From assembly GCA_934149325.1 (NCBI GenBank), contig CAKPEJ010000020.1:1-20630 (forward strand): a stretch of 20,630 nt of DNA, written 5' to 3'. Below the pieces are notes generated by a model. The model saw only the letters and a list, made by a program, of their open reading frames with translations, did not search any database and was not told the origin of the DNA. Shown in pieces: positions 1-7,447 of this stretch (the stretch's first letter is position 1; each line of letters begins with the position of its first letter). This DNA comes from an uncultured Bacilli bacterium. GTDB lineage: Bacteria; Bacillota_I; Bacilli_A; RF39; UBA660. The position numbers were made by a program, and so were the translations under genes.

Positions 1-1260
1 ATATTAAAAATAGTAATGAATATGAAAGGTTTATATTATAAAGGATTAAATAGTTTTACATTAAGACAAGTTAGTAGTAAGATTAATACAACTGTATTTT
101 CAAGTACAATAATATGTTTAATGCTTTTTGTAACAATATGCTTTTTATCAAGTTGTCTATCACTTAAAAACTCGCTTACTGGAAATATTGATAAGTTATC
201 ACCTGTTGAAGTTGAATTTACTAAATTAAGAAATATAAAAGATGAAAATCTTAAAGATTATAATTTGGAAGATAAAGAATTATTAGATACAAAAGTTTCT
301 ATAAAAGAAACACTAAAAAATAATAATATAGATATAAATAATTTTAAAGATAATTTAACTGTATATTATTATGATACAAACTTAACTTTAAGAGACGCTT
401 TAGGTAAAAGTGCAAGTACAGAAGAAAAAACATTTCCTTTTATGCATTTTGATGAACAAGAACAAGTAATGAGTATAAGTGATTATAATAAAGTTGCAAA
501 ATTATATGGTAATAAAACATATACTCTAAAAGAAAATGAATATATTGTTATTGCAGATTATGATGAAATGATTAATATTAGAAATGTTGCATTAAAAGAT
601 AAAGAAAATATTAATATAAATGGTATTAATTTAGTACCGAAGTATACAGAATGTAAATATGGATTTGTTGATATTGGTGCGCAACATTTAAATACAGGAA
701 TTATAGTTGTACCAGATAATGTATTAAAAGAAAATACTATATCAATTGAAATATTACTTGCTAATTTTAATAGTAAAAATAAAAATGAAAAAATTAAGAT
801 TAACAATGAACTTGTTAATTTAGAAGAAGTACTATTTTATAATACAAAAATTGATATGTTAGAATCATCAATAGGACTTGGAGCCCTTGTTACATTTATT
901 GGTTTATATTTAGGAATAATATTTTTAATATCAAGTGCAGCAATACTTGCTTTAAAAGAATTATCTGAATCAACTGATAATAAAGAAAGATATAAAATGA
1001 TTAGAAAATTAGGTGCAGATGAAAAGATGATTAATAGGGCATTATTTAATCAAATATTTATATTCTTTATGATTCCTTTATCCCTTGCTATAGTTCATTC
1101 AATATTTGGTATAAAATTTGCAAATAAAATACTTGGGACTATGGGGATTAGCGGACTTACTTCATCAATTACAATGACATTTATATTTTTAATTTTGATA
1201 TATGGTGGATATTTTCTTTTAACATATTTTACAAGTAAAAATATTATTAGAGAAAAATAA
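1..1260 (+). CDS. ABC transporter permease, BceB/FtsX-like, C-terminal part (5' end outside window)
   Basis: The reading frame is open to the first base of the window, so the ATG at 16 is probably internal and the gene starts upstream. The visible part begins just before a hydrophobic segment (about residues 25-50 counting from the ATG at 16) within a region typical of large BceB-type permeases. A long hydrophilic extracytoplasmic stretch follows (about 55-285). The C-terminal FtsX-like domain then has three hydrophobic segments (about 287-315, 348-368, 383-405) separated by a charged cytoplasmic loop containing KMIRKLGADEKMINRALF. Permeases of this family work with a separate ATPase, usually encoded next door, and often export or sense peptide antibiotics; that role is an inference. 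A terminator hairpin follows at once. Confidence 0.8.
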   Translation: MLKIVMNMKGLYYKGLNSFTLRQVSSKINTTVFSSTIICLMLFVTICFLSSCLSLKNSLTGNIDKLSPVEVEFTKLRNIKDENLKDYNLEDKELLDTKVSIKETLKNNNIDINNFKDNLTVYYYDTNLTLRDALGKSASTEEKTFPFMHFDEQEQVMSISDYNKVAKLYGNKTYTLKENEYIVIADYDEMINIRNVALKDKENININGINLVPKYTECKYGFVDIGAQHLNTGIIVVPDNVLKENTISIEILLANFNSKNKNEKIKINNELVNLEEVLFYNTKIDMLESSIGLGALVTFIGLYLGIIFLISSAAILALKELSESTDNKERYKMIRKLGADEKMINRALFNQIFIFFMIPLSLAIVHSIFGIKFANKILGTMGISGLTSSITMTFIFLILIYGGYFLLTYFTSKNIIREK

Positions 1261-1266
1261 AAAATT

Positions 1267-1292
1267 GTAAGCATTCTTCGCTTACTTTTTTT
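1267..1292 (+). terminator. Rho-independent terminator after ABC permease
   Basis: A 6-bp stem GTAAGC/GCTTAC closes a 7-nt loop and is followed directly by seven T residues, starting 7 nt after the permease stop codon. Confidence 0.75.
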
Positions 1293-1341
1293 GATTCATC
1301 ATAATTATATTTTTGAATATTATTAATTACAGGTGATAAAA

Positions 1342-2001
1342 GTGTATAAAGAAATATATGAAAAAATAACTAATGATAAAAAAATAATAGATAGATATAA
1401 TAATATCAAAAAATTTGAAGATGAAACAGGAGGATGGGCATACCATGATTTAAATCATATAAAAAGAGTTGAAAAAATAGTAGATAATGTATTAAAAAGA
1501 TTAAATTTTGATGAAGATTTTATTTATAAAGAAAAAATAGCATGTATACTCCATGATACAGGAGCCATTTTAGGTAAAGAAAATCATGCATATAGAAGTT
1601 TTTTATTTGCAAGAGATTATTTTATAGATAATAATATTGAGTTTGATGAGAAAGATTTAATACTTGATGCTATAAAAAATCATAGTGATGGCTTTGATGA
1701 AAATAATTTATATGGAACTATATTAATATTTTCAGATAAATTAGATATGACAAAAGAAAGATTATCGGATTATGGAAAAAGAGTAAAAGGTAATAAAGAA
1801 TATAGTCATGTAAATAAAATAAATATAAATATTGAAAAAAATTTTTTAGAAATAAATTTTATTACTGATGGAAAAGTTAATTTAAAAGACATTAATGAAT
1901 ATTATTTTACTAAAAAAATATTTAAAGCAATTAGATCTTTTTCGAATAAATTAAATTTAAAATATAAAGTGTTATTAGATGGTAAAAAATGGAATGTTTA
2001 A
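1342..2001 (+). CDS. HD-domain metal-dependent phosphohydrolase
   Basis: The 219-aa protein carries the HD superfamily signature: a first His in the YHDLNH segment (near residue 32), the HD doublet in ILHDTGA (near 70-71), a further His in KENHAYRS, the segment IKNHSDG and a later Asp in FSDKLDM. These positions normally bind one or two divalent metals and hydrolyse phosphoester bonds of nucleotides or similar substrates. The substrate cannot be told from sequence. A GTG at 1333 is possible, but it lies inside the Shine-Dalgarno sequence AGGTGA (1331-1336), so the GTG at 1342, 6 nt after AGGTG, is preferred. The gene stands alone between a terminator and the lemA promoter. I see no convincing promoter hexamers just upstream. 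Confidence 0.75.
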   Translation: MYKEIYEKITNDKKIIDRYNNIKKFEDETGGWAYHDLNHIKRVEKIVDNVLKRLNFDEDFIYKEKIACILHDTGAILGKENHAYRSFLFARDYFIDNNIEFDEKDLILDAIKNHSDGFDENNLYGTILIFSDKLDMTKERLSDYGKRVKGNKEYSHVNKININIEKNFLEINFITDGKVNLKDINEYYFTKKIFKAIRSFSNKLNLKYKVLLDGKKWNV

Positions 2002-2047
2002 AGGTATACTAATTTGCTTAAATTTGACAATTTATAGTTTAAATATA

Positions 2048-2076
2048 TTTACAATGTTTTTAACATAAGATATAAT
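2048..2076 (+). promoter_or_regulatory. sigma-A type promoter of lemA operon
   Basis: TTTACA (2048-2053) and a perfect TATAAT (2071-2076) are separated by 17 nt. The predicted start lies near 2083, at the edge of the ribosome binding site, giving a very short leader. A TTGACA at 2024-2029 lacks a -10 at good distance. Confidence 0.5.
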
Positions 2077-2097
2077 TGACTAAAGGAGATGATATAA

Positions 2098-2649
2098 ATG
2101 GTATGGATAATCATATTAGTAGTTGTAGTACTTTTAGTATTATGGGTAATTGGTGTACAAAATAGACTAACAAATAAAAGAATGAAAGCAGAAAATGCTT
2201 TTGCTGATATAGATGTACATTTAGTAAAAAGATATGACCTTATTCCTAATATAGTAAATACTGTAAAAGGATATGCAAAACATGAAAAGAGTACATTAGA
2301 AGATGTTATTAAAGCAAGAAATGCTGCTGTTAGTGCAACAGGAACTGATGCTAAAATAGATGCTGATAATGAAGTTACTCAAGCAATAAGTAGATTATTT
2401 GCATTAACTGAAAGTTACCCAGAGTTAAAAGCAAATGAAAACTTTTTAAGTTTACAAACAGACTTAAGAAATATTGAAACAGAACTTGCAGGTGCAAGAA
2501 AATACTATAATGCTGCAGCAACAAAATATAATTATGCAATAAGAGTAATCCCAGATGTTTTAGTTGCAAAATTATTTAAACATACTGCAATGAAATTATT
2601 TACAGCAAGTGAAGAAGAAAGAAAAAATGTCAAAGTAGACTTTGAATAG
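2098..2649 (+). CDS. lemA: LemA family protein
   Basis: The 183-aa protein has the LemA layout: a short N-terminal membrane anchor (about residues 2-20), then a long helical extracytoplasmic domain containing the family motifs NRLTNKRMKAENAFADIDVHL and KRYDLIPNIVNTVKGYAKHE, and further on LQTDLRNIETELAGARKYYN and a YN..I..(F)P-like stretch. The start ATG is preceded by AAAGGAG at 2082-2088. The biochemical role of LemA is unclear; it is a membrane-associated helical-bundle protein often encoded next to Gly-rich-tailed membrane proteins, and here the stop codon is only 13 nt before a DUF2207 gene. The two very likely form one operon. Confidence 0.92.
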   Translation: MVWIIILVVVVLLVLWVIGVQNRLTNKRMKAENAFADIDVHLVKRYDLIPNIVNTVKGYAKHEKSTLEDVIKARNAAVSATGTDAKIDADNEVTQAISRLFALTESYPELKANENFLSLQTDLRNIETELAGARKYYNAAATKYNYAIRVIPDVLVAKLFKHTAMKLFTASEEERKNVKVDFE

Positions 2650-2662
2650 AAAGGTGAAAGAT

Positions 2663-4375
2663 ATGAAAAAGAATTTATTTAGAGTACTTTTTATATCTTT
2701 TTTTCTATTATTTATGCCACTTTCTGCTAAAGCAGAAAATTTTAAAATAATAGATTATAATGTAGATATAGAAGTAAAAGAAAATAATGTGTATAAAATA
2801 ACAGAAAAAATATTTGTTCATTATACATATTCAAGTCATGGAATAATAAGAGGTATTCCAATTAAAAATGAAAATATAAGAAAAATTGATGGTAAAGAAA
2901 TTAAAACAAAATTTAAAGCAAAAATTTCAGATGTTAAAGTAGATAATAAATTTTCTACATCAAAAGATAATGGTAATTTAAATATTAAAATAGGTGATCC
3001 AAATTCTTATGCAGATGAATATACAACATATAATATTTCTTATACATATGATTTAGGTGATGACAATGTAGAAGAATCTGATGATGTATATTTTAATATA
3101 ATAGGGACTGAGTGGAATACAACAATAGATAATGTAACATTTAGAATAAAGATGCCAAAAAAATTTAATGAAGATGATGTTCACTTTTTGGTAGGAACAT
3201 ATGGTGCAACTTATGATGATGCAGTAGAGTATTCTATTAATGGAAATGAAATAATAGGAAGAATAATCCCAACAGAAGCTGGATATGCACTATATAATAA
3301 TGAAGCTTTAACTGCAAAGATAAATTTACCAGAAGGATATTTTGTTAATGAAAGAATGAATTTTGATTCAACATTATATATATTAATATTTGTTTTAATT
3401 GCCTCAGTAATAATTATTTTAGTAGAAGTATTGTTATTTAAAAAATATAGTTATTATAAAAAAGATTTATTAGTTCCAGAGTTTATTGCTCCAGATAATT
3501 TAACACCTGCTGAAATAGGGTATTTATATGATGGAACAACTAAAAATAAACAAATAATATCATTAATAATATATCTTGCAAATAAAGGATATTTAGAAAT
3601 AATAGAAGAAGGAAAAAGTTTTAAGTTTAAGAAACTAAAGGATATTGATGAAGAATATCCAGATTATGTAAAAAAAGTATTTAAAGGCTTATTTAAAAAA
3701 GCAAATAATGAAGGAATTGTTACTAAAGCAAAATTAGAAGATTCTTTTTATAAAACAATGGATTCAGCAATATATTTATTAAAAATAAAACATAAAATAT
3801 ATAAAGCATCACATTATTGGGTATGTTTCTTCTATATATGCGCAATGACACTTCCATTTGTATTTATGTCTATAGACGCAAGTATATTGTCATACAAAAA
3901 AACATATAAATTTATGCCACTTTATTTATCAGTAATAATTTTACTTGTTATTATATTTGTAATTAGTTTATTATTTATTATATTTAATAGAAAAAGAAAA
4001 GAAAAAGCTACAAAATATTATGAAAGAATTCGTGGCTTTAAAGATTATATAGAAAATGTTGAAAAAGATAAAATAAATGAATTAGTTTTAGAAAATCCAA
4101 ATTATTTTTATGATATTTTACCATATGCTTATGTACTTGGAGTGTCAGATAAATGGAGTAAAAACTTTGAGTCAATAGCAGTTGAACCACCAACTTGGTA
4201 TTCAGAAACAAATTTTGATACATTTAATGTAGTTTCATTTAATAATTCATTAAATAAAACAATTAATTCTGCATCAAGTTCTATGAATTCAAGACCTTAT
4301 GAGTCATCAGGTGGATCATCTTCTGGTGGATTCTCTGGAGGAGGCTCTGGAGGAGGCGGAGGTTCTAGTTGGTAA
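2663..4375 (+). CDS. DUF2207 family membrane protein with Gly/Ser-rich tail
   Basis: The 570-aa protein starts with a clear signal peptide (Lys-Lys, hydrophobic core, cleavage near SAKAEN around residue 25). An extracytoplasmic domain (about 30-225) follows, with the typical YNVDIEVKENNVYKITEKI and HGIIRGIPI region. Then come a transmembrane segment (about 235-258), a cytoplasmic domain with LTPAEIGYLYDG, and two more membrane segments (about 385-405 and 420-442). The end is a Gly/Ser-rich tail finishing in GGGGGSSW, which is characteristic of the family. A TTG at 2642 in the same frame is rejected because the AGGTGA ribosome binding site lies between it and the ATG at 2663. Co-transcribed with lemA; function of the pair is not established. 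Confidence 0.88.
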   Translation: MKKNLFRVLFISFFLLFMPLSAKAENFKIIDYNVDIEVKENNVYKITEKIFVHYTYSSHGIIRGIPIKNENIRKIDGKEIKTKFKAKISDVKVDNKFSTSKDNGNLNIKIGDPNSYADEYTTYNISYTYDLGDDNVEESDDVYFNIIGTEWNTTIDNVTFRIKMPKKFNEDDVHFLVGTYGATYDDAVEYSINGNEIIGRIIPTEAGYALYNNEALTAKINLPEGYFVNERMNFDSTLYILIFVLIASVIIILVEVLLFKKYSYYKKDLLVPEFIAPDNLTPAEIGYLYDGTTKNKQIISLIIYLANKGYLEIIEEGKSFKFKKLKDIDEEYPDYVKKVFKGLFKKANNEGIVTKAKLEDSFYKTMDSAIYLLKIKHKIYKASHYWVCFFYICAMTLPFVFMSIDASILSYKKTYKFMPLYLSVIILLVIIFVISLLFIIFNRKRKEKATKYYERIRGFKDYIENVEKDKINELVLENPNYFYDILPYAYVLGVSDKWSKNFESIAVEPPTWYSETNFDTFNVVSFNNSLNKTINSASSSMNSRPYESSGGSSSGGFSGGGSGGGGGSSW

Positions 4376-4408
4376 TTTAAATAATATTCTTCTTTTTTAG
4401 GCATATAT

Positions 4409-4414
4409 TATAAT
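4409..4414 (+). promoter_or_regulatory. candidate -10 element of ylbDEF-like cluster
   Basis: A perfect TATAAT lies 18 nt before the ATG at 4433. The best upstream -35 is only TTCTTC (4387-4392, 16-nt spacer). No terminator hairpin is visible between the DUF2207 gene and this site, so read-through from the lemA operon is also possible. Confidence 0.4.
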
Positions 4415-4432
4415 AAGGTAAGGTGTTAAATT

Positions 4433-4801
4433 ATGTCAAAAAAAGAAGAATTTAAATTATTTGTAAAACAGCATCCAGAACTTATTAGATTTATAAAAAA
4501 AGGTGAAATGACTTGGCAAAAGTTTTTTGAAATATATTCTTTATATGGAAATAATGATGAGGTATGGAAAAAATATTTTGGAAAAGAAGAAGAAACAAAA
4601 GAAGAAATTAGTCAAGAGTCAAATTTTTCTTTAAATGAACTTGTACAAATGGCTAAAAAGATAGATTTAGATGCAGTTCAAAAAAATATTACAAGTATTA
4701 ATAAAGGTCTTGCACTTATAGAATCTTTAATAACAAAAGATTCTAGTAAAGTAACAGAAGAATATACTCCAAGGCCTTTATATAAAAAATTTGAAGATTA
4801 A
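4433..4801 (+). CDS. YlbD-like protein
   Basis: The 122-aa, highly charged, soluble protein opens with KKEEFKLFVKQHPELIRFIKKGEMTWQKFFEIY and a following LYGNNDEVW segment. This resembles B. subtilis YlbD (annotated there as a putative coat protein), with the HP-L..-V/I-K-G---TWQ pattern near residues 14-28. The identification is from remembered family pattern plus gene order, since ylbE-, ylbF- and rsmD-like genes follow in the B. subtilis order. The ribosome binding site is AGGTG at 4421-4425. The stop codon overlaps the next start by one base (TAATG), suggesting translational coupling. The molecular role is unknown. Confidence 0.65.
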   Translation: MSKKEEFKLFVKQHPELIRFIKKGEMTWQKFFEIYSLYGNNDEVWKKYFGKEEETKEEISQESNFSLNELVQMAKKIDLDAVQKNITSINKGLALIESLITKDSSKVTEEYTPRPLYKKFED

Positions 4802-5022
4802 TGAATCTAGAAACACAATTTAAATTAAAAAATAATTCCTTACTTCAAAAATATATAAGAGAAAATTCTTATTGGTATAAAATACTAAATAGAAATCCAG
4901 AATTAATAGTAAAAATGAATGAAGAAATGAAACAAAAATATAAATTGACAACAACAGATAAAATAAATGATTTATCTGAAAAAATAGATTTAATTAAGAC
5001 TTTTATGAGCATGATAAAATAG
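4801..5022 (+). CDS. YlbE-like protein
   Basis: The 73-aa protein contains KYIRENSYWYKILNRNPELI (about residues 18-37), which matches the F/YIRE-PYWYR-LSRNP core of the YlbE family, followed by a KYK(L)T-type segment and a helical end. It has no membrane segment or signal. Its start overlaps the ylbD-like stop and its own TAG stop (5020-5022) is embedded in the AGGTGA ribosome binding site of the next gene. Function is unknown in the family; position in the cluster is the main supporting context. Confidence 0.65.
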   Translation: MNLETQFKLKNNSLLQKYIRENSYWYKILNRNPELIVKMNEEMKQKYKLTTTDKINDLSEKIDLIKTFMSMIK

Positions 5023-5030
5023 GTGACATT

Positions 5031-5315
5031 ATGAAAGAAAAACAAGAAGAAATAATAGAAAATATAAAAAAAACAGATGAAGTAAAAAGATTAAAAACAT
5101 TAAAGAAAAGTTTAAGTAATAATAAAGAATATAAAAATTTAATTGAAAAATTAAATAACACTAATAATAAAGAAGAATTTTTAAATATAAAAAAAGAACT
5201 TTTTTCTATTGATGAATTTAAAGAATATATGAATATAAAAAATATGTTAAAACTTAATTTTATGAAGATAGATGGTATAATATCTTCAATAGTTAGTTCA
5301 CATAAATGTAGATAA
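5031..5315 (+). CDS. YlbF/YmcA family-like short helical protein
   Basis: The 94-aa protein is almost entirely charged helix, with repeated KTDEVKRLKTLKKSL and DEFKEYMNIKNML segments. This is the pattern of the YlbF/YmcA fold, and it sits exactly where ylbF sits in B. subtilis (after ylbE, before ylbG and rsmD). In Bacillus, YlbF with YmcA and YaaT helps control RNA maturation and development, and its C-terminal Cys residues contribute to iron-sulfur binding. This protein is much shorter than the roughly 150-aa Bacillus protein and keeps only one Cys, in the final HKCR. Similarity is weak by eye, so the call leans on synteny. Confidence 0.55.
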   Translation: MKEKQEEIIENIKKTDEVKRLKTLKKSLSNNKEYKNLIEKLNNTNNKEEFLNIKKELFSIDEFKEYMNIKNMLKLNFMKIDGIISSIVSSHKCR

Positions 5316-5339
5316 ATTACTTGAATAAGTAATTTTTTT
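5314..5339 (+). terminator. Rho-independent terminator overlapping ylbF-like stop codon
   Basis: A 9-bp stem AAATTACTT (5314-5322) and AAGTAATTT (5327-5335) has a GAAT loop and continues into T residues to 5339. The first stem bases are part of the TAA stop codon. Confidence 0.7.
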
Positions 5340-5349
5340 CATTTATACT
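5321..5349 (+). promoter_or_regulatory. rsmD promoter with -35 inside the terminator hairpin
   Basis: TTGAAT (5321-5326) covers the last two bases of the 5' stem arm plus the loop of the preceding terminator. TATACT (5344-5349) follows at exactly 17 nt. Confidence 0.5.
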
Positions 5350-5371
5350 ATATTTAAAGGTGGTACTTTCT

Positions 5372-5917
5372 ATGAGAATAATTAGTGGAAAATTAAAAGG
5401 CAGAATGATAAATAATTATGATATAAATGGAACAAGGCCTACAATGGATAGAGTTAAAGAATCTATTTTTTCAAGTATTCAAAATTATGTAAAAGATAGT
5501 ATTTTTTTAGATTTATTTGCAGGAACTGGTAATATTGGAATTGAAGCCTTAAGTAATGGCTCAAAAAAAGTATATTTCATAGATAATAATATAAAAGCTA
5601 TAAAAGCAATAAAAGATAATGTAAAAAATTTTGAAATAGAAAATGACTCAGTAATTATAAAAAATGATTATAAAAAAGCACTAGATTATTTTAAAGATAA
5701 TAACATAAAATTTGATATAATTTTTTTAGATCCACCATATAAATATCAAATAATTACTGATATTATAAATTATATTTATGATAATAATTTACTTAATAAT
5801 GATGGATTAATAGTTTGTGAATATGAAAAAGATGAATTAAATTTTCCTGACATAAAATATGAATTATACAAATATAAAAAATATGGTAGTAAAAAAGTAA
5901 GTATATTTAAAGGGTAA
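5372..5917 (+). CDS. rsmD: 16S rRNA (guanine966-N2)-methyltransferase RsmD
   Basis: The 181-aa enzyme transfers a methyl group from S-adenosylmethionine to N2 of a guanine in 16S rRNA during 30S assembly. It opens with MRIISGKLKGR and has GTRPTMDRVKESIFSSI (about 21-37). The SAM-binding motif FLDLFAGTGNIGIEAL includes D47, and the catalytic DPPY is at residues 120-123 inside FDIIFLDPPYK. Length fits the family. The GTG at 5360 is rejected because it is part of the AAAGGTGG ribosome binding site (5356-5363). The gene order ylbD-ylbE-ylbF-rsmD mirrors B. subtilis, but no ylbG homologue lies between ylbF and rsmD. The AGG codon in RPTMDR encodes the conserved Arg. Confidence 0.95.
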   Translation: MRIISGKLKGRMINNYDINGTRPTMDRVKESIFSSIQNYVKDSIFLDLFAGTGNIGIEALSNGSKKVYFIDNNIKAIKAIKDNVKNFEIENDSVIIKNDYKKALDYFKDNNIKFDIIFLDPPYKYQIITDIINYIYDNNLLNNDGLIVCEYEKDELNFPDIKYELYKYKKYGSKKVSIFKG

Positions 5918-5943
5918 TCTAATTGATTAAGATTACTTTTTTT
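5914..5943 (+). terminator. Rho-independent terminator overlapping rsmD stop codon
   Basis: The stem GTAATCT (5914-5920) pairs with AGATTAC (5930-5936), with a possible inner AAT/ATT helix, followed by seven T residues. It includes the TAA stop of rsmD. Confidence 0.7.
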
Positions 5944-5951
5944 GATATACT
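5923..5951 (+). promoter_or_regulatory. nfo promoter with -35 inside the terminator hairpin
   Basis: TTGATT (5923-5928) sits in the loop region of the rsmD terminator. TATACT (5946-5951) follows at 17 nt, with an extended TG at 5943-5944. Confidence 0.55.
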
Positions 5952-5975
5952 TAATTATAGGATAGGTGAAGAAAA

Positions 5976-6884
5976 ATGAGTTTATTAATTGGTTCACATG
6001 TATCATTTAATAAAGATACACAGCTTCTTGGAAGTGTAAAAGAAGCTATTAGTTATGGGAGTACAACTTTTATGTTTTATACAGGTGCACCACAAAATAC
6101 TAAAAGATGCGAACTTTCTGTTAATCAAACTGCATTAGCAGTAAATTTAATGAAGGAAAATAACATAGATATAAATAATGTAATAGTACATGCTCCATAC
6201 ATAATTAATTTAGGTAATAATTCAAAAAAAGAAAGTTATGATTTTTCAATTAATTTTTTAAAACAAGAATTAAAAAGATGTGAAACTTTAGGAATAAAAT
6301 ATTTAGTTTTACATCCTGGTAGTCATGTAAATCTTGGTGTTCAAACAGCACTTGATAACATTGTATTTGCTTTAAAAGAAGTTTTAAAAAAAGAAACATA
6401 TACAAATATTTTAATTGAAACTATGGCAGGAAAGGGCACAGAAGTAGGTACTGATATAGATCAGATAAAATATATAATTGATAATGTTAATAGTAAAAAT
6501 CTTATGGTTTGTTTAGATACATGTCATTTAAATGATTCTGGTGTTGATATATCAAAATTTGATGAGTATTTAGATTTATTTGATCAAAAAATAGGGATAG
6601 ATAAAATAGGATGTGTACATGTAAATGATAGTATGAATGAAATAGGTGCTAGAAAAGATAGACATGCTAATATTGGTTTTGGTAAAATAGGTTTTGATTC
6701 GTTAATTAATGTTATATATAATAAAAGACTTGAAAATGTATCAAAAATTTTGGAAACTCCATATATAACAGAAAATGATGATAGTAAAAAACGTGTTTAT
6801 CCACCATATAAAGAAGAAATAGAAATGATAAAAAATAAGAAATTTAATTCAAATATGATAAGTGAAATAAGAAGTAAAAATTAG
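5976..6884 (+). CDS. nfo: Endonuclease IV (AP endonuclease)
   Basis: The 302-aa TIM-barrel enzyme cleaves DNA 5' to abasic sites in base excision repair and normally uses three zinc ions. All expected metal ligands can be placed: H72 in VHAPY, H113 in LHPGSH, E148 in IETMAGKG, D181 and H184 in LDTCHL, H215 in VHVND, D228 and H230 in the DRHANIG segment, and E260 in LETPY. The N-terminus LLIGSHVSF and length match the bacterial family. The ribosome binding site is AGGTGA, 10 nt before the ATG. The next gene begins 11 nt after the stop, so the two are probably one transcript. Confidence 0.96.
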   Translation: MSLLIGSHVSFNKDTQLLGSVKEAISYGSTTFMFYTGAPQNTKRCELSVNQTALAVNLMKENNIDINNVIVHAPYIINLGNNSKKESYDFSINFLKQELKRCETLGIKYLVLHPGSHVNLGVQTALDNIVFALKEVLKKETYTNILIETMAGKGTEVGTDIDQIKYIIDNVNSKNLMVCLDTCHLNDSGVDISKFDEYLDLFDQKIGIDKIGCVHVNDSMNEIGARKDRHANIGFGKIGFDSLINVIYNKRLENVSKILETPYITENDDSKKRVYPPYKEEIEMIKNKKFNSNMISEIRSKN

Positions 6885-6895
6885 AAGGTGAAAAT

Positions 6896-7423
6896 ATGAA
6901 GATATTTGTTGGATGTTCTTCATCAAATAATATAGATGAAAAATATAAAAACGATGCTAAAAAATTATCAGAAATAATATCTAAAGATAATGATTTAGTT
7001 TTTGGAGCGTCAGATAATGGTTTAATGGGAATATTTTATAATGAATTTTTGAAAAATAAAAGAAAAATTTTTGCTGTATGTTATGAAATATACATTGAAT
7101 TTTTAGAAAAACTAAAAGTAGATGAATCATATATAGTAAAAACACTAGGGGATAGTAATGAAAAATTAATAGAGTTATCAGATGTATTAATTTTTATGCC
7201 TGGTGGATATGGAACAATGTGCGAATTAATATATGCACTTGAAACAAAAAGAACAAAAAATCATAATAAAAAGATAATAATATTTAATTCAAATGATTAT
7301 TTTGATGAACAATTAAGTATGTATAAAAATGCTAATAATCAAAAGTTTGTAACAACTTCTTATAAAGATTTATGTCTTGTTTCAAATTCAGTAAAAGAAG
7401 TAATAGATTATATTAATAATTAA
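6896..7423 (+). CDS. LOG family (lysine decarboxylase-like) protein with altered active site
   Basis: The 175-aa protein has the Rossmann-like LOG fold signature: an N-terminal MKIFVGCSSSN segment, FGASDNGLMG (family usually GG...GLMG), and MPGGYGTMCEL with P102-G103-G104-Y105-G106-T107 and E110. LOG enzymes cleave nucleoside 5'-monophosphates to base and ribose 5-phosphate. The usual MHxRK motif about 20 residues before PGG is missing: that stretch reads LGDSNEKLIELSD, with Ser where the catalytic Arg would align. The exact activity is therefore doubtful. The family is often mislabelled lysine decarboxylase. It follows nfo at 11 nt with an AGGTGA ribosome binding site and probably shares its promoter. 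Confidence 0.75.
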   Translation: MKIFVGCSSSNNIDEKYKNDAKKLSEIISKDNDLVFGASDNGLMGIFYNEFLKNKRKIFAVCYEIYIEFLEKLKVDESYIVKTLGDSNEKLIELSDVLIFMPGGYGTMCELIYALETKRTKNHNKKIIIFNSNDYFDEQLSMYKNANNQKFVTTSYKDLCLVSNSVKEVIDYINN

Positions 7424-7447
7424 AACATATAAATTGTAAAAAAATGT

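Noticed and set aside
558..806. Minus-strand open frame inside the ABC permease gene
   Set aside because: A shadow of a strongly supported gene; composition is Phe/Ile/Leu-rich as expected from AT-rich antisense DNA, with no motifs. The same applies to the other antisense frames at 2375-2569, 4038-4223, 5776-6006, 8984-9178, 12193-12420, 12562-12837 and 13661-13858, and to the plus frame at 16742-16960 over rnhC.
2019..2034. Inverted repeat TAAATT-TGAC-AATTTA before lemA, and a TTGACA within it
   Set aside because: Too weak and AT-only for a terminator, no T run follows, and no -10 lies at a proper distance from the TTGACA.
5411..5470. Possible AGG codon reassignment (Arg to Met), reported in some uncultured Bacilli
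   Set aside because: AGG codes for the conserved Arg of the RPTMDR segment in RsmD, and AGG elsewhere (1030s region, cadA SLKRADIG) also fits Arg.
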